In this document: positions 49,736 through 60,589 of the stretch, piece by piece
Layout of the letters: each line of letters opens with the position of its first letter
Position numbering within the stretch: position 1 is the stretch's first letter
Program-made: the position numbers and the translations under genes
Source of the DNA: Malachius bipustulatus
Lineage: Eukaryota > Arthropoda > Insecta > Coleoptera > Melyridae
Reading direction: 5' to 3'
Assembly: GCA_910589415.1 (NCBI GenBank)
Contig: OU342637.1
Coordinates: forward strand, 40,826,162 to 40,890,161
DNA length: 64,000 nt
The notes under the pieces: generated by a model
Seen by the model: the letters and a program-made list of their open reading frames with translations, nothing else
What the model was told of the DNA's origin: nothing
Databases searched by the model: none

Positions 49736-50450
49736 TACAGGGTGTTCTACAAGCTCTATGACAAACTTTGACAGATGGTAGGTTGCTTGATTTTTAACAT
49801 ATTTTTTTTAATAAACATGGGTCCGATTCGTTTTTGTTTAGAAGTTACAAGCATTTAACCTTTATTAACAATCAACAATAAAAATTTAAATTAAATGATA
49901 ATCACAAAACTTAAGACTATAAAAATTGTTCGAAATGTCCACCCTCAGCTTGAATGCAAGCCTCACATCGACGAACTAAAGATTCGGTCACTCGAAGAAT
50001 GAGATTTGGATCATTTCTTATTTGGTTAGCTGCATCTTGAATTCTTTCAAGTAACTGCTGATGGGTAGCGATTTCAACATGGTAGACCAGCTGCTTCATG
50101 TGTCCCCATAAATAAAAATCCAGAGGATTCAGATCGGGAGAACGAGGTGGCCATGATATTGGACCTCCTTGACCTATCCATTTATTCGGGAAATGTTCAT
50201 TTAGCCAAGCAGCAACTTGTCTTCCTCTATGTGGTGGTGCACCGTCATGCTGATACCACATATTTTGAATAATATTGAGTTGCACGTCATCAATAAACTC
50301 TAAAAGGTCGTGTTCTAAGAAATGTCTAAATGCTTGTAACTTCTAAACAAAAACGAATCGGACCCAATGTTTATTAAAAAAAAATATGTTTAAAATCAAG
50401 CAACCTACCATCTGTCAAAGTTTGTCATAGAGCTTGTAGAACACCCTGTA
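49736..50450. mobile_element. Deleted mariner-type element with roughly 120-bp inverted repeats
   Basis: Begins TACAGGGTGTTCTACAAGC (49736) and ends with the exact complement (50450). The arms pair to about 49857 and 50330 with few differences, and TA is at both ends. It contains only the C-terminal part of a transposase, so it is non-autonomous. Confidence 0.85.
49917..50341 (-). pseudogene. Mariner-type transposase, C-terminal fragment
   Basis: The frame is open from 50341 to the stop at 49917 without a start; it begins LQAFRHFLEHDLLEF. It contains the second catalytic Asp in QHDGAPPH and the third in PRSPDLNPLDFYLWG (36 residues between the first of each), both typical of mariner/Tc1-like DDD enzymes, and a helical C-terminus ending GGHFEQFL. 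The N-terminal DNA-binding half and the first Asp are missing, consistent with an internal deletion. Cannot be active. Confidence 0.85.
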
Positions 50451-50734
50451 TATGTATTAATTGCAATTCAGAAATAAACATTTTTGTAGCCTAATTGAAT
50501 AAAAAACTTCATTTATTTTAATTTTTCTAAACATAAAATTAATTTGGACTTGTCGTGTGAATACACTTTGCACCAAAAACATAAAAAAATGTTACAGCAA
50601 TTTTATCAAATTCAAAAATTTCGTTCCTGGCATTACTCATGTTTATTTTTCTGATTGTTAAAAACTAATATTGAAGTCAATAGGTCCAAATCCAAAATTA
50701 TTTTGAGAAAAATTACCAAAAAATATATTTTTCA

Positions 50735-51580
50735 AGGAAAAGAAATTTCTTTTAAATCATAGAGCTTGATAAACTATATTTTGGGAGCAAAAAGCGTCTC
50801 ATTCCTACAAAATCACAGGCCTGCTAGATCAGTGTTTACTTGTAAAATCTCAAAAATTCATATTAGCGATTTTTTTAGAAAAAAACTGGGCACGCCGCAG
50901 GATTCACCAGCCCTCAAAACGGTACCATAGTAAATTTTATTGGAAAGGTCAGAGTAATAAGGATCTTGCAGTTATTTTAGAAATTCAAAATAATACTCAG
51001 AATTTTCATAAATTAATTCGAAAAAGTCAAAAGCTATCATAAGTAAAAAAAAATAGAAAAAAAGTAAAAAAAATTAAAAAAAGGCAAAAAGAATTTAAAT
51101 AAAAAATTAAAGTACTTACATTATCACCAACTAGACGTACAATTTCTATTTTGTCTCTCAAAGTTATGTTATGAATGCTTATTAACACTAGAGACCTTGT
51201 AGGTACTGTATTATTGAAATTATCCTCTATAAATTTATTTGTCACTTTTGACAGATAGATACTTTCCCTTTTTTTTAATGGATAGCTTTTGACCTTTTCG
51301 AATAAATTTATGAAAATTATTCGGAGTATTATTATGAATTTCTAAAATAACTGCAAGACCCTTATTACTCTGACATTTCCAATAAAAATTAGTACAGTAC
51401 CGTTTTGAGGGCTGGTGAATCCTGTGGCGTGCCCAGTTTTCTTTTCTAAAAAAATCGCTAATATGAATTTTTTAGATTTTACAAGTAAACACTGATCTAG
51501 TAGGCCCTGGATATTGTAGGAATGAGACGCTTTTTGCTCCCAAAATATAGTTTATCAAGCCTATGCTTTAAAAGAAATAC
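50735..51580. mobile_element. Large foldback element with roughly 300-bp arms
   Basis: The arm 50745-51042 (tagagcttgataaac..aaaagctatca) is the reverse complement of 51278-51580, with about one difference per ten to fifteen bases. The 235-bp centre holds a short coding-like segment. A tacagggtgtttcaag terminus lies just to the right (51610), so the element may be part of a larger mariner-type unit. Confidence 0.65.
51120..51245 (-). pseudogene. Short exon-like segment, possibly N-terminus of a mariner-type transposase
   Basis: From ATG 51243-51245 the frame reads 42 codons, ending LRDKIEIVRLVGDN, then meets GTAAGT (donor) at about 51117-51112. 'EIVrLyGdN' is a common start of helix-turn-helix domains in mariner-like transposases. 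It is very short and no second exon was found, so the call is weak. Confidence 0.3.
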
Positions 51581-52342
51581 TTTTAAAATCGCACCATAAA
51601 TTAAGATTTACAGGGTGTTTCAAGAACAAATGGGTCACACTGTATATAAAAATTCATTTCTTTCATAACCGACAGTACATTTGGTGAATACAGCGAATGT
51701 TAATAAAATTTCTCGAAAACACATGTAATTATAATAAAAGATAATAGGTTTTTTGCAATTTTGAAGTTTAGATAATGACCATTTTCTCTGGAATTAAAAT
51801 TCACACCGTGGATTTATAATAGTGTGCTCAAATTTAATCTTTAGAAAGCATAAACCTACGACAAAAAAAATTTCAAAAAAATTTAAAACAAAAAAATTCC
51901 ACATGCAATTGGTGAAAAATCTTTTTTTAAAGGATCTTGTATATAGAGACCACCCTGACTCTCTCATGTTTATAACTACAATAACGAAGTAAGTTCAATT
52001 ATCAATTGCAGAGTAGCATTATTGCGAAGCGTGTGAAGTTAATTAGAAAGCAGTGAAGAGTGAAGACTGAACATTGAAGAGTTGAAGAACAAGAACATCA
52101 CACACACACATAATTTTGGTACGAGAAAGTGGGGCAAGCAACATGCAAGAGCGCACTCGACTACAATAATTCTAATTCTAGTTGATTTCAAAACTGCAAA
52201 GAGAAAATTGCACCAATAGTATCTAAGGTTTTGGTGCGCATAGTGACAATTATTATATTGTGAGAATAACTCTGATTTCTATAATTTACCTATATTTTCA
52301 AATTATTACTTAAAGTTTTTGTTATTACGACAGTGTGTGAAA
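51581..52342 (+). other. Repeat terminus and upstream/5'UTR region of the CRAL-TRIO gene
   Basis: 51610-51957 has CAGGGTG/CACCCTG termini (small mariner-type repeat). 51960-52342 is less repetitive and leads to the ATG at 52343; it presumably holds promoter and 5'UTR. No clear TATA box. A short CA tract lies at 52101-52110. Confidence 0.4.
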
Positions 52343-52430
52343 ATGCCTGAAAATAGTTATAAAGCTGAAGAAGACCTTGGTGTTTTCAAAGAATATATTG
52401 CAAAGCAACCTCATCTTCCACAAAATATTG
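52343..52430 (+). CDS. CRAL-TRIO domain protein, first coding exon
   Basis: 29 codons plus one base (MPENSYKAEEDLGVFKEYIA..), ending at the donor GTAAGT (52431). Joined in phase to the exon at 59852, it gives the insect CRAL-TRIO start 'QPHLP..IDDRLLLRFL', with the Asp codon split by the intron. Proteins of this family (alpha-tocopherol-transfer-like, clavesin-like, retinaldehyde-binding-like) bind hydrophobic ligands in the cytosol. The start is the first ATG of the frame and the N-terminus has the usual length for insect members. Confidence 0.8.
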
Positions 52431-54424
52431 GTAAGTAGGAAAATTGTTGAAAAATTTAAAAGTGCATTCTACTTAATTACTGAAAATAATTAATTTGAAG
52501 CGAATAATCCCGAAGAAATTTGAATGAAAATTGCATATACAATTTATCTAACTTAGAGAATATTTTACAATTAACCCCAACAAAATAAAACCTTTTCATT
52601 CAAAGAAAATAATTTTAAAAGCTGATTAAAAAATGTATGTGGCCTTATACCTAAACCAAATTAATTGCAACAGTTTTTCAGGAGAGTTTATTGTTTACAG
52701 CTTCATAATCATTTGGAAAAATTAAAGTGTATTTAAAAAAATAAAAAAATAAATCTCCACGTCCTCAATTCACTTAAATCAAAATAAATAAGAAGATAGT
52801 TAAGAGAATAATTATAGGAAGAGAAATAAGAAGATCGAAGTGGTAAAAAGTTGAAATGTTCTCACTTGTTTTTGCATGTATTTTTTGATGTAATTTGATG
52901 CACACTTTTTATGGAATTTTCCTAACGAAACTCTTTTCCACAAAATAATATAAAATTCTTTGAGTTCGTTATTTACGAATTAATTCGTTAATTCTACTTA
53001 AAAAACTTTTTCATCCATCAATGATCAAATGCGTTATTTTATTTTATTTTTTTCATTATGAAGCAATTGAAAATATTATCTCCATTTCGACAGTTTGTTG
53101 CCTAACATTTTGAATCATCGAATATTACATTTTTGTTGAGATGAGCAGTTGGTAGGTACTGTGAAAATTTCAGTTCGATTCCTTTGAAAAGGGACCATTT
53201 TATACGTTTTATCCCCTTTCTTATCATCTACGCCATTGGCCAACCAATAATAGCGGCTTAAATTTTTTACACTAATATAATTGTTCAGTTGTTTCATTTT
53301 GCATAATATACAGGGTTTGGTGAAAAAATAGGCCAACCTCTTAGCCACATTATTGTTTTATGAAAATAATAATTCCCTACCCACCCTGCGGCGTCTGTAA
53401 TCGATGGGAATTTTTAGCCGTTGTTCAGAGAACCTCCATCTATATATTCTTGAATTTTTGGCTTAATTTATTGAGTGGCCCAGCAGCCTAAAACAGCGAG
53501 TTTTAAATTAAAACACACATACGGCCAATATTATAAACGCTGGTTAAGTTAACTGGCAGATTTCTGTGCCCGATTTTGAAGCTAATATTGACCTCAAATA
53601 ACTTTTATTAATATTTTTGTAATCCCTTTTATGCCAAGAGTAATTAAAATGCAATAATTTTGACCTATAGTCTATATCTTTTCCAGAAACGACCACAGAA
53701 ATCGGCCAGTTAACTTAACCAGCGTTTATAATATTGGTCAATAGTCAAATAAGTTACAGTATCTTGAAATTCAACCATAAAGCAACTTTCAATCAATTTT
53801 TAAAGAGTGAGAAAAATTAAATAAATGAACGACTGATTTAAAAACAATATCTTTTAACTATAGGCGTGCTCAGGAAAAATTTGGCGAGGTCAATGTGTTC
53901 TATAACCTCCATTTCTTCCGTTTGCGTTTCGATGAACAAAATTTCCCAGAAAATGCCCGTCATAAGAAAAGAGTGTGTGCAAAATTTCAGCTGACTATCT
54001 CAAAAAACAACGTAATAATTTTTTTTATTTTTAACTTTAAAGATTATCTGTATCTTACAAGAGGGGCGCCTATGTGAACAATGGCTGTCGGAAGTTCCAT
54101 TATTTTTGGCCAAACAATATGTGGCTAAAAGCTTCTTCACAACCACTTCAACCACATTTAGTAGGTACAGGCGGCAGGGAGATTTTCCCTATGCTAATGT
54201 GGAAACATATAACTCTATTTTTGCTGCATTTTTGCATTCGCTTGTAAGCCCCTCTCAGAGTGTCCCAAATGCATAAAAGTCTACAATTTTTTTGTTACGG
54301 GGAGACCGGGAGAGGGCCTGAAAAGTGTAGAATTTGTTTCCTAATTTTATCGGCTTGTATTATAGCTACGACGAAAGTAATTAAATAAGAAAATTAGATG
54401 AAAATAAAGATGAAAATTAACAGA

Positions 54425-54850
54425 TTTTTCATCACCCTGTAGAAAAATCTAAACTACATAATAGAATACCTTGTAAAAAGTTAAGATAGGGACATGTAAG
54501 CCGTTTTTAAATATCTTGAGCCGTTTTCAATGTGAGATGCTTTGAAAATTGAAAGTTGCGATTTTCACTTGTTTATAACTCATAAACTACTCAACCTAAA
54601 TTCCAATTGTGAAAACCACCTATATTCGATTTTGCCAGGCAATTTAAAAATGCAATAATATAAAGGGTGTCCCCGTTAAAATAACGAAGTAGGTGGCAAC
54701 TTCCGGTATTTCCGGAAGTGCGACCATCTTGAAAATATTTTCATTGCATTTCGCATAGTCACTTATGTCTGGAAAATTTTCATTTTGAAACTGTAGGATC
54801 AATATTTCCCAAGATATGGCCGCTGTTCATTCTTAGATGCCCACCCGGTA
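54425..54850. repeat. Mariner-type non-coding repeat (family B, second copy)
   Basis: 54425-54665 is an inverted, diverged match of 46850-47095. It is followed by agggtgtccccgttaaaataacg and a ccacccggtacac terminus (54840). Confidence 0.5.
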
Positions 54851-55227
54851 CACAACCCTGCTGAAGTAAATTTGACAGTAGTTTTGTTTAAATCATCGTT
54901 AGGTCCGCCCCGCAACGCTAGATGGCACTTATTTTGTCGGCGCTGTTTGAGCTGATTTTCCTGAATTATAGTTTAAGTTGTATTAATTTTCTCCCGCGGA
55001 AGAAAGTGGATCGACATGGGGTCTTTAGTCGAAAGGAGAAAGTTGGATGTTCGCTAGGTGTTGTGGGATGGTGGGCTCTTAGTCGTAAGGCTCTCCTTAT
55101 TTTTTGAGAGGTGTATAGACATTCGCCTTCAAAGCATTATCTTAGGTGGGCTAACTCTTCTTGGAGGTGTTATGTCTGGAAAATTCTGGATAAACACCAT
55201 GGTTTTTATTCCAGAATTTACGTCTAG

Positions 55228-56199
55228 TAGGCTTTTGATCAGATGGATCACTTCGTTCTTCTAAAAAAGCTGTATTTGTTTGGTTTTACCCAGCCCATGA
55301 GAGACTTACTTAAATCTTACCTCTTTGACTGAAAGCAATACGTCACCTACACTAATTTCATGTCAGAATCTTTTACATCTACTTCGAGAGTGTCACAGGG
55401 CTCTAACTTAGGCCCGCTATTATTCTCATTTTTCATCAAAAACATCACCAACGTCATATCATGTAATAACTTATTGCTTTACGCTGATGACTTGAAACTA
55501 TTAGTAAATGTTAAGTCCGTATCCGACTATTCTCTCTTGCAGAATAATATTAACCGCGCGCGTCACGAAGTGGTGTGAAGTGTGAACTGAACAGGCTCTC
55601 CCTGAATACCTCCAAATGCAGTGTTATTACCTACTCTCGTAGAAGATCTACCGAGTATTTTGGTTATACCATTGGTGATTTATAGCTGGCGAGAATGGAT
55701 TCTGGGTGTTCTTTTTGATTACAGCTTTAACTTTTCTATTCACATCTCTGATATAGTTAACCGTACGCTTAAAGCATTCGGCTTCATTTATAGAAACTGT
55801 AAAGAGTTCACAAATGTTGGTGCATTGTTAACGCTGTTTTACACGCTGGTTATATCTAGACTTGAGTATGCGTGTCTTATCTGGTTTCCTATTCCCCAAG
55901 CCCATATTCATGCCCTGGAAAATGGTCAGCGAAAATTTCTAAAGTTCTTATTCTTCCGAGTTGAAGATGTCTATCCCCAGCGAGGATTTGAACACGGTCT
56001 CCTTCTCAATAGGTTCGGCGTTTTATCGCTGGAAATGAGGCTTATATTTGTTGTAACTCGTTTCCTTTTTAAACTGGTAAGTGGTGGAATAGACTGCGAG
56101 TTTTTACTTGGTAAATTGCCGTTCTTGGTTCACCGTTTAAATTCACGTTACTCAAAAACTTTTTTACACTGCCTCTGGAAAAAGTGGTGCTTTGGCTAG
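55228..56199 (+). pseudogene. Decayed Jockey-like reverse transcriptase
   Basis: Frames switch several times and stops interrupt it. Recognisable order: DHFVLLKKLYLFGFTQ (about 55240), SYLFD before a TGA, SRVSQGSNLGPLLFSF (RT motif B region), the catalytic YADD in LLLYADDLKLLV (about 55480), then, after a frameshift, GVLFDYSFNFSIHI, LVISRLEYACLIW and a C-terminal LNRFGVLSLEMR region. ERCIDIRLQS near 55110 may be an upstream piece. Typical Jockey/CR1-type ORF2, not expressible. Confidence 0.8.
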
Positions 56200-56639
56200 G
56201 TTGCCACTCTACCTGATGTCTGCTTATTTTAATAGTGTTAGTTTAGTGATTGTTGCGACTTTCCGTTTGTAAATTAATTGGTAGCATACCATTCTTAATT
56301 ATTCATTTGATTGTTTACTTAATTACTAATTAAGAATTTTTTATTATTTGATTATCACTTAACTATTCACTCAATTATTCTTTATTATTGTGAATGTATT
56401 ATTGAGTAGTTTAATTTTGCTATGTTTTTTTTTTTAAATACTGCCTATCCATTGTATGAAAAGTCACCCAATTATATAAGAGGAAAGATATGCAATAGTT
56501 TTATAGTTTTTTTATAGTTTTTAGTTATAATTTGTTGTTAAGTGTGTAATTCTGTATGAAGAATGGGTCTGTTTTCTTCTTTTTTTTTGTCAAATGTATT
56601 TTATATAATGTTTCCTGTAATTGGGCTCTTCGTCTGTTG

Positions 56640-56692
56640 GAAACAATAAATTATTATTATTATTAAATTATTATTATAATTATTTATTACTG
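56640..56692 (+). repeat. ATT-rich 3' tail of the Jockey-like element
   Basis: An aataaattattattatt run follows the 3'UTR; the same type of tail as at 390-425. Confidence 0.6.
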
Positions 56693-57960
56693 CTCGTTTT
56701 TGGCCTGGAAGATGGTTGGAGTTTTTGTGTAAATACACCGAACTGATGTGTGACCCTTTGCCCCAAGATGCCATTTTCATTCCTGTTAACTGGGACATCA
56801 AGAAGCGGTAGTTTTCTATCCTGTTTTATTTTTCCAATGTGAACTGAATGCGGGGGTGAATACTGTTGATATGGTGAAGAAATTCCTCCAAGGTCTCTCT
56901 TCCATGCTGCCAAATGACGAAGGTGTCATCTACGTAGCGGTGCCAACAAGACGGTTTGTTGACGGCGGAGTTTACGGCCGTGGCTTCAAAAAATTCCATG
57001 TAGAAGTTAGCAACAACAGGACTCATGGGGCTGCCAATAGTAACTCCATCCTTTTGTTCATAGAAGTCACACCATTCCCCTGAAAATAAGTTCTGGTGAG
57101 TACATGGTGGAAGAGAGAGGTGATGTCCCTAGGAAAGATGCACTGAATGTGTTGAAGGGTCTCGTCCATGGGCACCATGGTGAAGAGGGAAACGGCATCA
57201 AAATTGACGAGAATGTCACTGGAATGAAGGGTTAAACATTAAAGTTTTTCTATAAAGTGACCCGAGTCTCTAATATGGGATTTTGTAGATCCGACGTATG
57301 ACTGCAGCAGGTTGGCTAGATATTTAGCTAGAGAATATTATGTCGGGAAACCAATGGCACTGAAAATTGGGCGAAGAGACACGTTAGGTTTGTGTATCTT
57401 TGGTAGTCCATAAAGTGTCCTGGCTTCGGTATTCATGATCTGCCTTTTGTCTTGATCGGGAATGGTGGAAGTTTTAACCAGCTGGTTGGTCTTTCGGAGG
57501 ATGCGATTCATAGGATCTCTAGAAAGTTTTTTGTATGTTTGAGGGGTCAGGATGTTTTTGTTTTCTCCTAGTAGTCCCTGACATTCAATACAGCGGTAGC
57601 ATTTCCCTTGTCTGCGGAAAGCATAATGATGTTTTTGTTAGCGTTGAGATCTGGTGATGAACATATCTGGTGATGTTGTTTTTTGGCGGCTTGGTTCGCT
57701 GTAAAATTCTTGAGCATTCGCGACGAATCTCCTCACCAGTGTCTTGTGGTAGATTCCTTATACCAGATTCAATACTAACGACTATATCCTCAACTGGCAT
57801 GGTGGAAGGTCTGATTGCAAAGTTTCCCTCTTTGGCCAGGACGGTTGTCTCCTCGTCAGTTAATTGATGGTCCGATAGTTTGATTACTATGTTCGGGAAA
57901 TATCAAAGGAATGTCCTTCGGCTCAATCGGTCATATTTCTTCTTTTGTTTAGAAGTGGTG
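56690..57960 (-). pseudogene. Second, decayed Penelope-like element (different family)
   Basis: The minus strand, in several frames, reads in order: RPSTMPVEDIVVSIESGIRN (about 57800), RYVHHQIS.., ARTLYGLPKIHKPNVSLRPI (about 57400-57340), MSPVVANFYMEFFE (about 57020), the catalytic YVDD in RYVDDTFVIW (about 56940), and LPLLDVPVNRNENG (about 56780). All are typical Penelope RT landmarks ('YGLPKiHK', 'SPvvAnfyMe', 'YVDD', 'lpfLDv'). The endonuclease end is not preserved. Many frameshifts; dead. It differs clearly from the array family at 2788-12347. Confidence 0.8.
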
Positions 57961-58411
57961 AATCTTAGTTAGACAACCATGGATTCGTATGTGATCTTGT
58001 TCACGAAATCCCAATCAGACTGTCGCATTTTACTGCAAACAAGAAAATGTAATCGTAAAAGATTTTCATCATGAATAGCAAGGTCTCAGCGAGTGTGGTG
58101 GATGCGTTCTCTCAGGATGGCCCTCTCCATACGATCATCAATCCGGTGGGATGCAGGTGTCCGAAAATTACGTTTTTTTACGTAGAAAAGAAGGAATAAG
58201 GTTAGTATCTCTGCAGCGGTGGAGAAAGCTAAGTGTGCTTAGGAGTTGTAACATTTTCTTGCGCAATACTTCCAGTCGTCGAAGAAGTCGATATGTTTCC
58301 TCCCCGCAGAGGCGGCCAATTGATATGTGTAGGTTATAACGGCCGGATTCTATTAAAATCGTAATTGATTCCAGGCTGTTGTGCGGTGGTCAATGGAGAT
58401 TTGCTCCGAGC

Positions 58412-58443
58412 GTTTCGTCTACAGCTGCGGTAGACATCATCAG
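58412..58443 (-). ncRNA. Hammerhead-like core, left arm
   Basis: The minus strand reads CTGATGA t GTCTAC (loop cgcagct) GTAGAC GAAAC: intact box 1 and stem II. The base pattern after GAAAC (GCT) does not give a normal cleavage site. Confidence 0.5.
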
Positions 58444-58625
58444 TGGTTACGTGTGTGCAAGCGATGCTTCCACTCGTCGCGTTCACTGATAACTGACTGC
58501 TTGGGCGGAAGAGCGCTTTTATTTACAGGGTAATTATCTGCATGGTGATGTCATACCCCTTTCACTGGCTATCTCCACCACAGCAACGGTCGATCTCTCC
58601 GATGATGTAATGGATTCCTGAGTCA

Positions 58626-58663
58626 GACGATGATGTCTACCGCAGCTGTAGAGACGAAACGTT
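58626..58663 (+). ncRNA. Hammerhead-like core, right arm (decayed)
   Basis: Reads ACGATGA instead of CTGATGA, with a stem II insertion (gtagaGAC), then GAAACGTT. Box 1 is mutated but the GTT cleavage context is intact, the reverse of the left arm. Confidence 0.4.
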
Positions 58664-59851
58664 CGGTGCAAATCTCCATGAACCACGGCACAATAATAGC
58701 TCGAAATCAATTACGATTTCAATAGAATCCGGCCGTGAAAGCCTATACACATCAATTGATCCACAATAATCAGGATAAGGTTATCTTTTCCGATTCACCC
58801 CATCACTATACTCTAGCCTAGCAGGTTCAATCTATTCAAACCTCCTACACACCATCTCTCGTACACAGAAAGGACCTTCATGTAGGCATCAAACAAATAC
58901 CTAAACCACCTCAAAATATATCCTGCAACTGTTGGATTCTAAGAGTTCAGGAACAACTCACAGAGTGGCTACCTCTCATATCCCTTCAGATTAAATTTGA
59001 TCCATCGTTTCTCAAAAATTTAGAGCTATACCCCTCTGGTGACCTAATGACTTTAGTGTCTGCAGTGCCTCGACTCTTACTATTGCCGTGGTTTTGTTGA
59101 TTGGCTTTGCGCTATTACTTTGTTTTTTTCTCTCTGTGATAACGCTGTTGTATTGAGCATTACTTAACTGTTGTAATTTGTAAATTTTAATTCGATAAAA
59201 TTTCAACTTTATCAAACGATTTAATATAATTTAAAAAAATAATTTAATAATAATAAATAATAATAATAATAAATTTAATAATAATATACAGAGGTTCGGT
59301 TTATCTGAAGACATTGAAATTATATGAAAAACTACCCATCGGATCAAAAAAGTATGATATTGAATGATTAAGGTAATGAAAGTTGGGCTTCTTGAAAGGG
59401 GATATCTCGCATACAATGATACGAAAATCGGTCCCTACCCATCCCCTAGGGGTGAGGGGTGCATCTTTGAAATCTTAAATAAGAATCCTTTCTCTCAATT
59501 CGAAGTATTGTTGTCTTTTATCTAAAACCTGTCAACTTAAAACAATTTGTTATGTTTTGGATTTTTTTCTAGTTTAGCATATTTTATTCTTGAATGCCTA
59601 CAAATATTAAAAGTAGGTAGCCTGTTGATTGTCATGTAAAATGGCTTCAGGTCGGGATAGCCAAAATGTTTTTAACAATTTATTTTCAGTCGAATATTTC
59701 TAAAAAATATGTAAGAATAATATTTCTTCATTCACCTTGATAATAATTGTTTAATTTTTACTGCGAATAGAGCTAAATTGTTTAATGAAATATAAGATAG
59801 GTAATAATTATATCGTTAAATTACAAACTGAACTTGTTCTATTTTTTTCAG

Positions 59852-60011
59852 ATGATCGATTATTACTTCGATTCCTGCATACTTGCAATTTTAGTCTCGA
59901 ACAAGCAAAAAACTTGCTCGACTTATTCTTCACTGTCCGCCAGCAAGCGCCAGAAATCTTCGGAAATCGAGATCCGTCATCACCTGAAATACAGCAAGTG
60001 TTCAATACGAC
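59852..60011 (+). CDS. CRAL-TRIO domain protein, second coding exon
   Basis: Acceptor ttttttcag ends at 59851 and donor GTGAGT starts at 60012, so the exon is 160 bp. Phase fits the first exon. It encodes DDRLLLRFLHTCNFSLEQAK, LLDLFFTVRQQAPEIFGNRDP and ends VFNT: the CRAL/TRIO N-terminal helical domain with the conserved 'DD..LLRFLr...f..e.A'. The main lipid-binding CRAL-TRIO domain must be in later exons; none was found up to 64000, so the next intron is at least 4 kb. Together with 52343-52430 this is the best-supported host gene here. It resembles insect alpha-tocopherol-transfer-like proteins; the exact ligand is unknown. Confidence 0.85.
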
Positions 60012-60589
60012 GTGAGTATTCGGACTTGGCTCATTAAATATTTACAATGCAATTATTGTTGCGGTTTTATTACCATAACTGCAATCATTACGTGTGTCTC
60101 TGGAGAGGGAAATACGTAGGTACTGGATTTTTTGTTACCACTTGGCGGAAAACTACCTGGAGCAATGTCCAGAATCTCTATTTAGACAGAATTATGATTC
60201 GCTTGAGCTACTCCTTTTACAAGTCAAATCGCAGAAATGAACACGGATGTGGAAATTTTGTAAATCTTATTTGTAATCAAAGTAGGTAAATATTTCTTTT
60301 GATTTACTTTTTTGGGGAGGGGGAGAGGGGGAGGTAAGTTCGTAAATAATAATCCAATAAGAATAATAGTAGTCGGTGAGTACGTTAAACGAAAGTAAAA
60401 ATATCAATAATAAGTAGGTACCTAGGCGTAGAGGTAGATCCATTTATAATCAATTTTATAGAGTAAAAAAAATCATTAAAAAATCATGGTAGACGAAGAA
60501 TTTCAATTAATTCATAATAACAAGACAATTTAAATTTTCGAAAACACAAAATTATTTTCATGTTTTATGGTCCTTTCAAAGTTCCAAAA
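60012..60589 (+). other. Intron 2 start, non-coding
   Basis: Donor at 60012. A G-rich ggggagggggagagggggagg tract lies near 60314. Nothing else recognised. Confidence 0.5.

Larger units (their letters stand above)
58340..58740. repeat. Inverted pair of terminal repeats of the second PLE, with hammerhead-like cores
   Basis: 58340-58450 (acggccggattctatt..aatcgtaattgatt..ggagattt) is repeated inverted at 58620-58735. Each side carries a hammerhead-like core (58412-58443 minus; 58626-58663 plus). Confidence 0.75.
52431..59851 (+). other. Intron 1 of the CRAL-TRIO gene (7.4 kb, transposon-rich)
   Basis: Donor GTAAGT at 52431 and acceptor ttttttcag ending at 59851. It holds unique AT-rich DNA (52431-54420), mariner-type repeats (54425-54850), a Jockey-like RT pseudogene, a PLE pseudogene with inverted terminal repeats, and a TTA/AAT microsatellite (about 59240-59290). 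58741-59235 and 59291-59851 show nothing recognisable. Confidence 0.75.

Noticed and set aside
52343..60011. A single-exon or bacterial origin for the CRAL-TRIO coding pieces
   Set aside because: Clear donor and acceptor sites with matching phase show a split eukaryotic gene.
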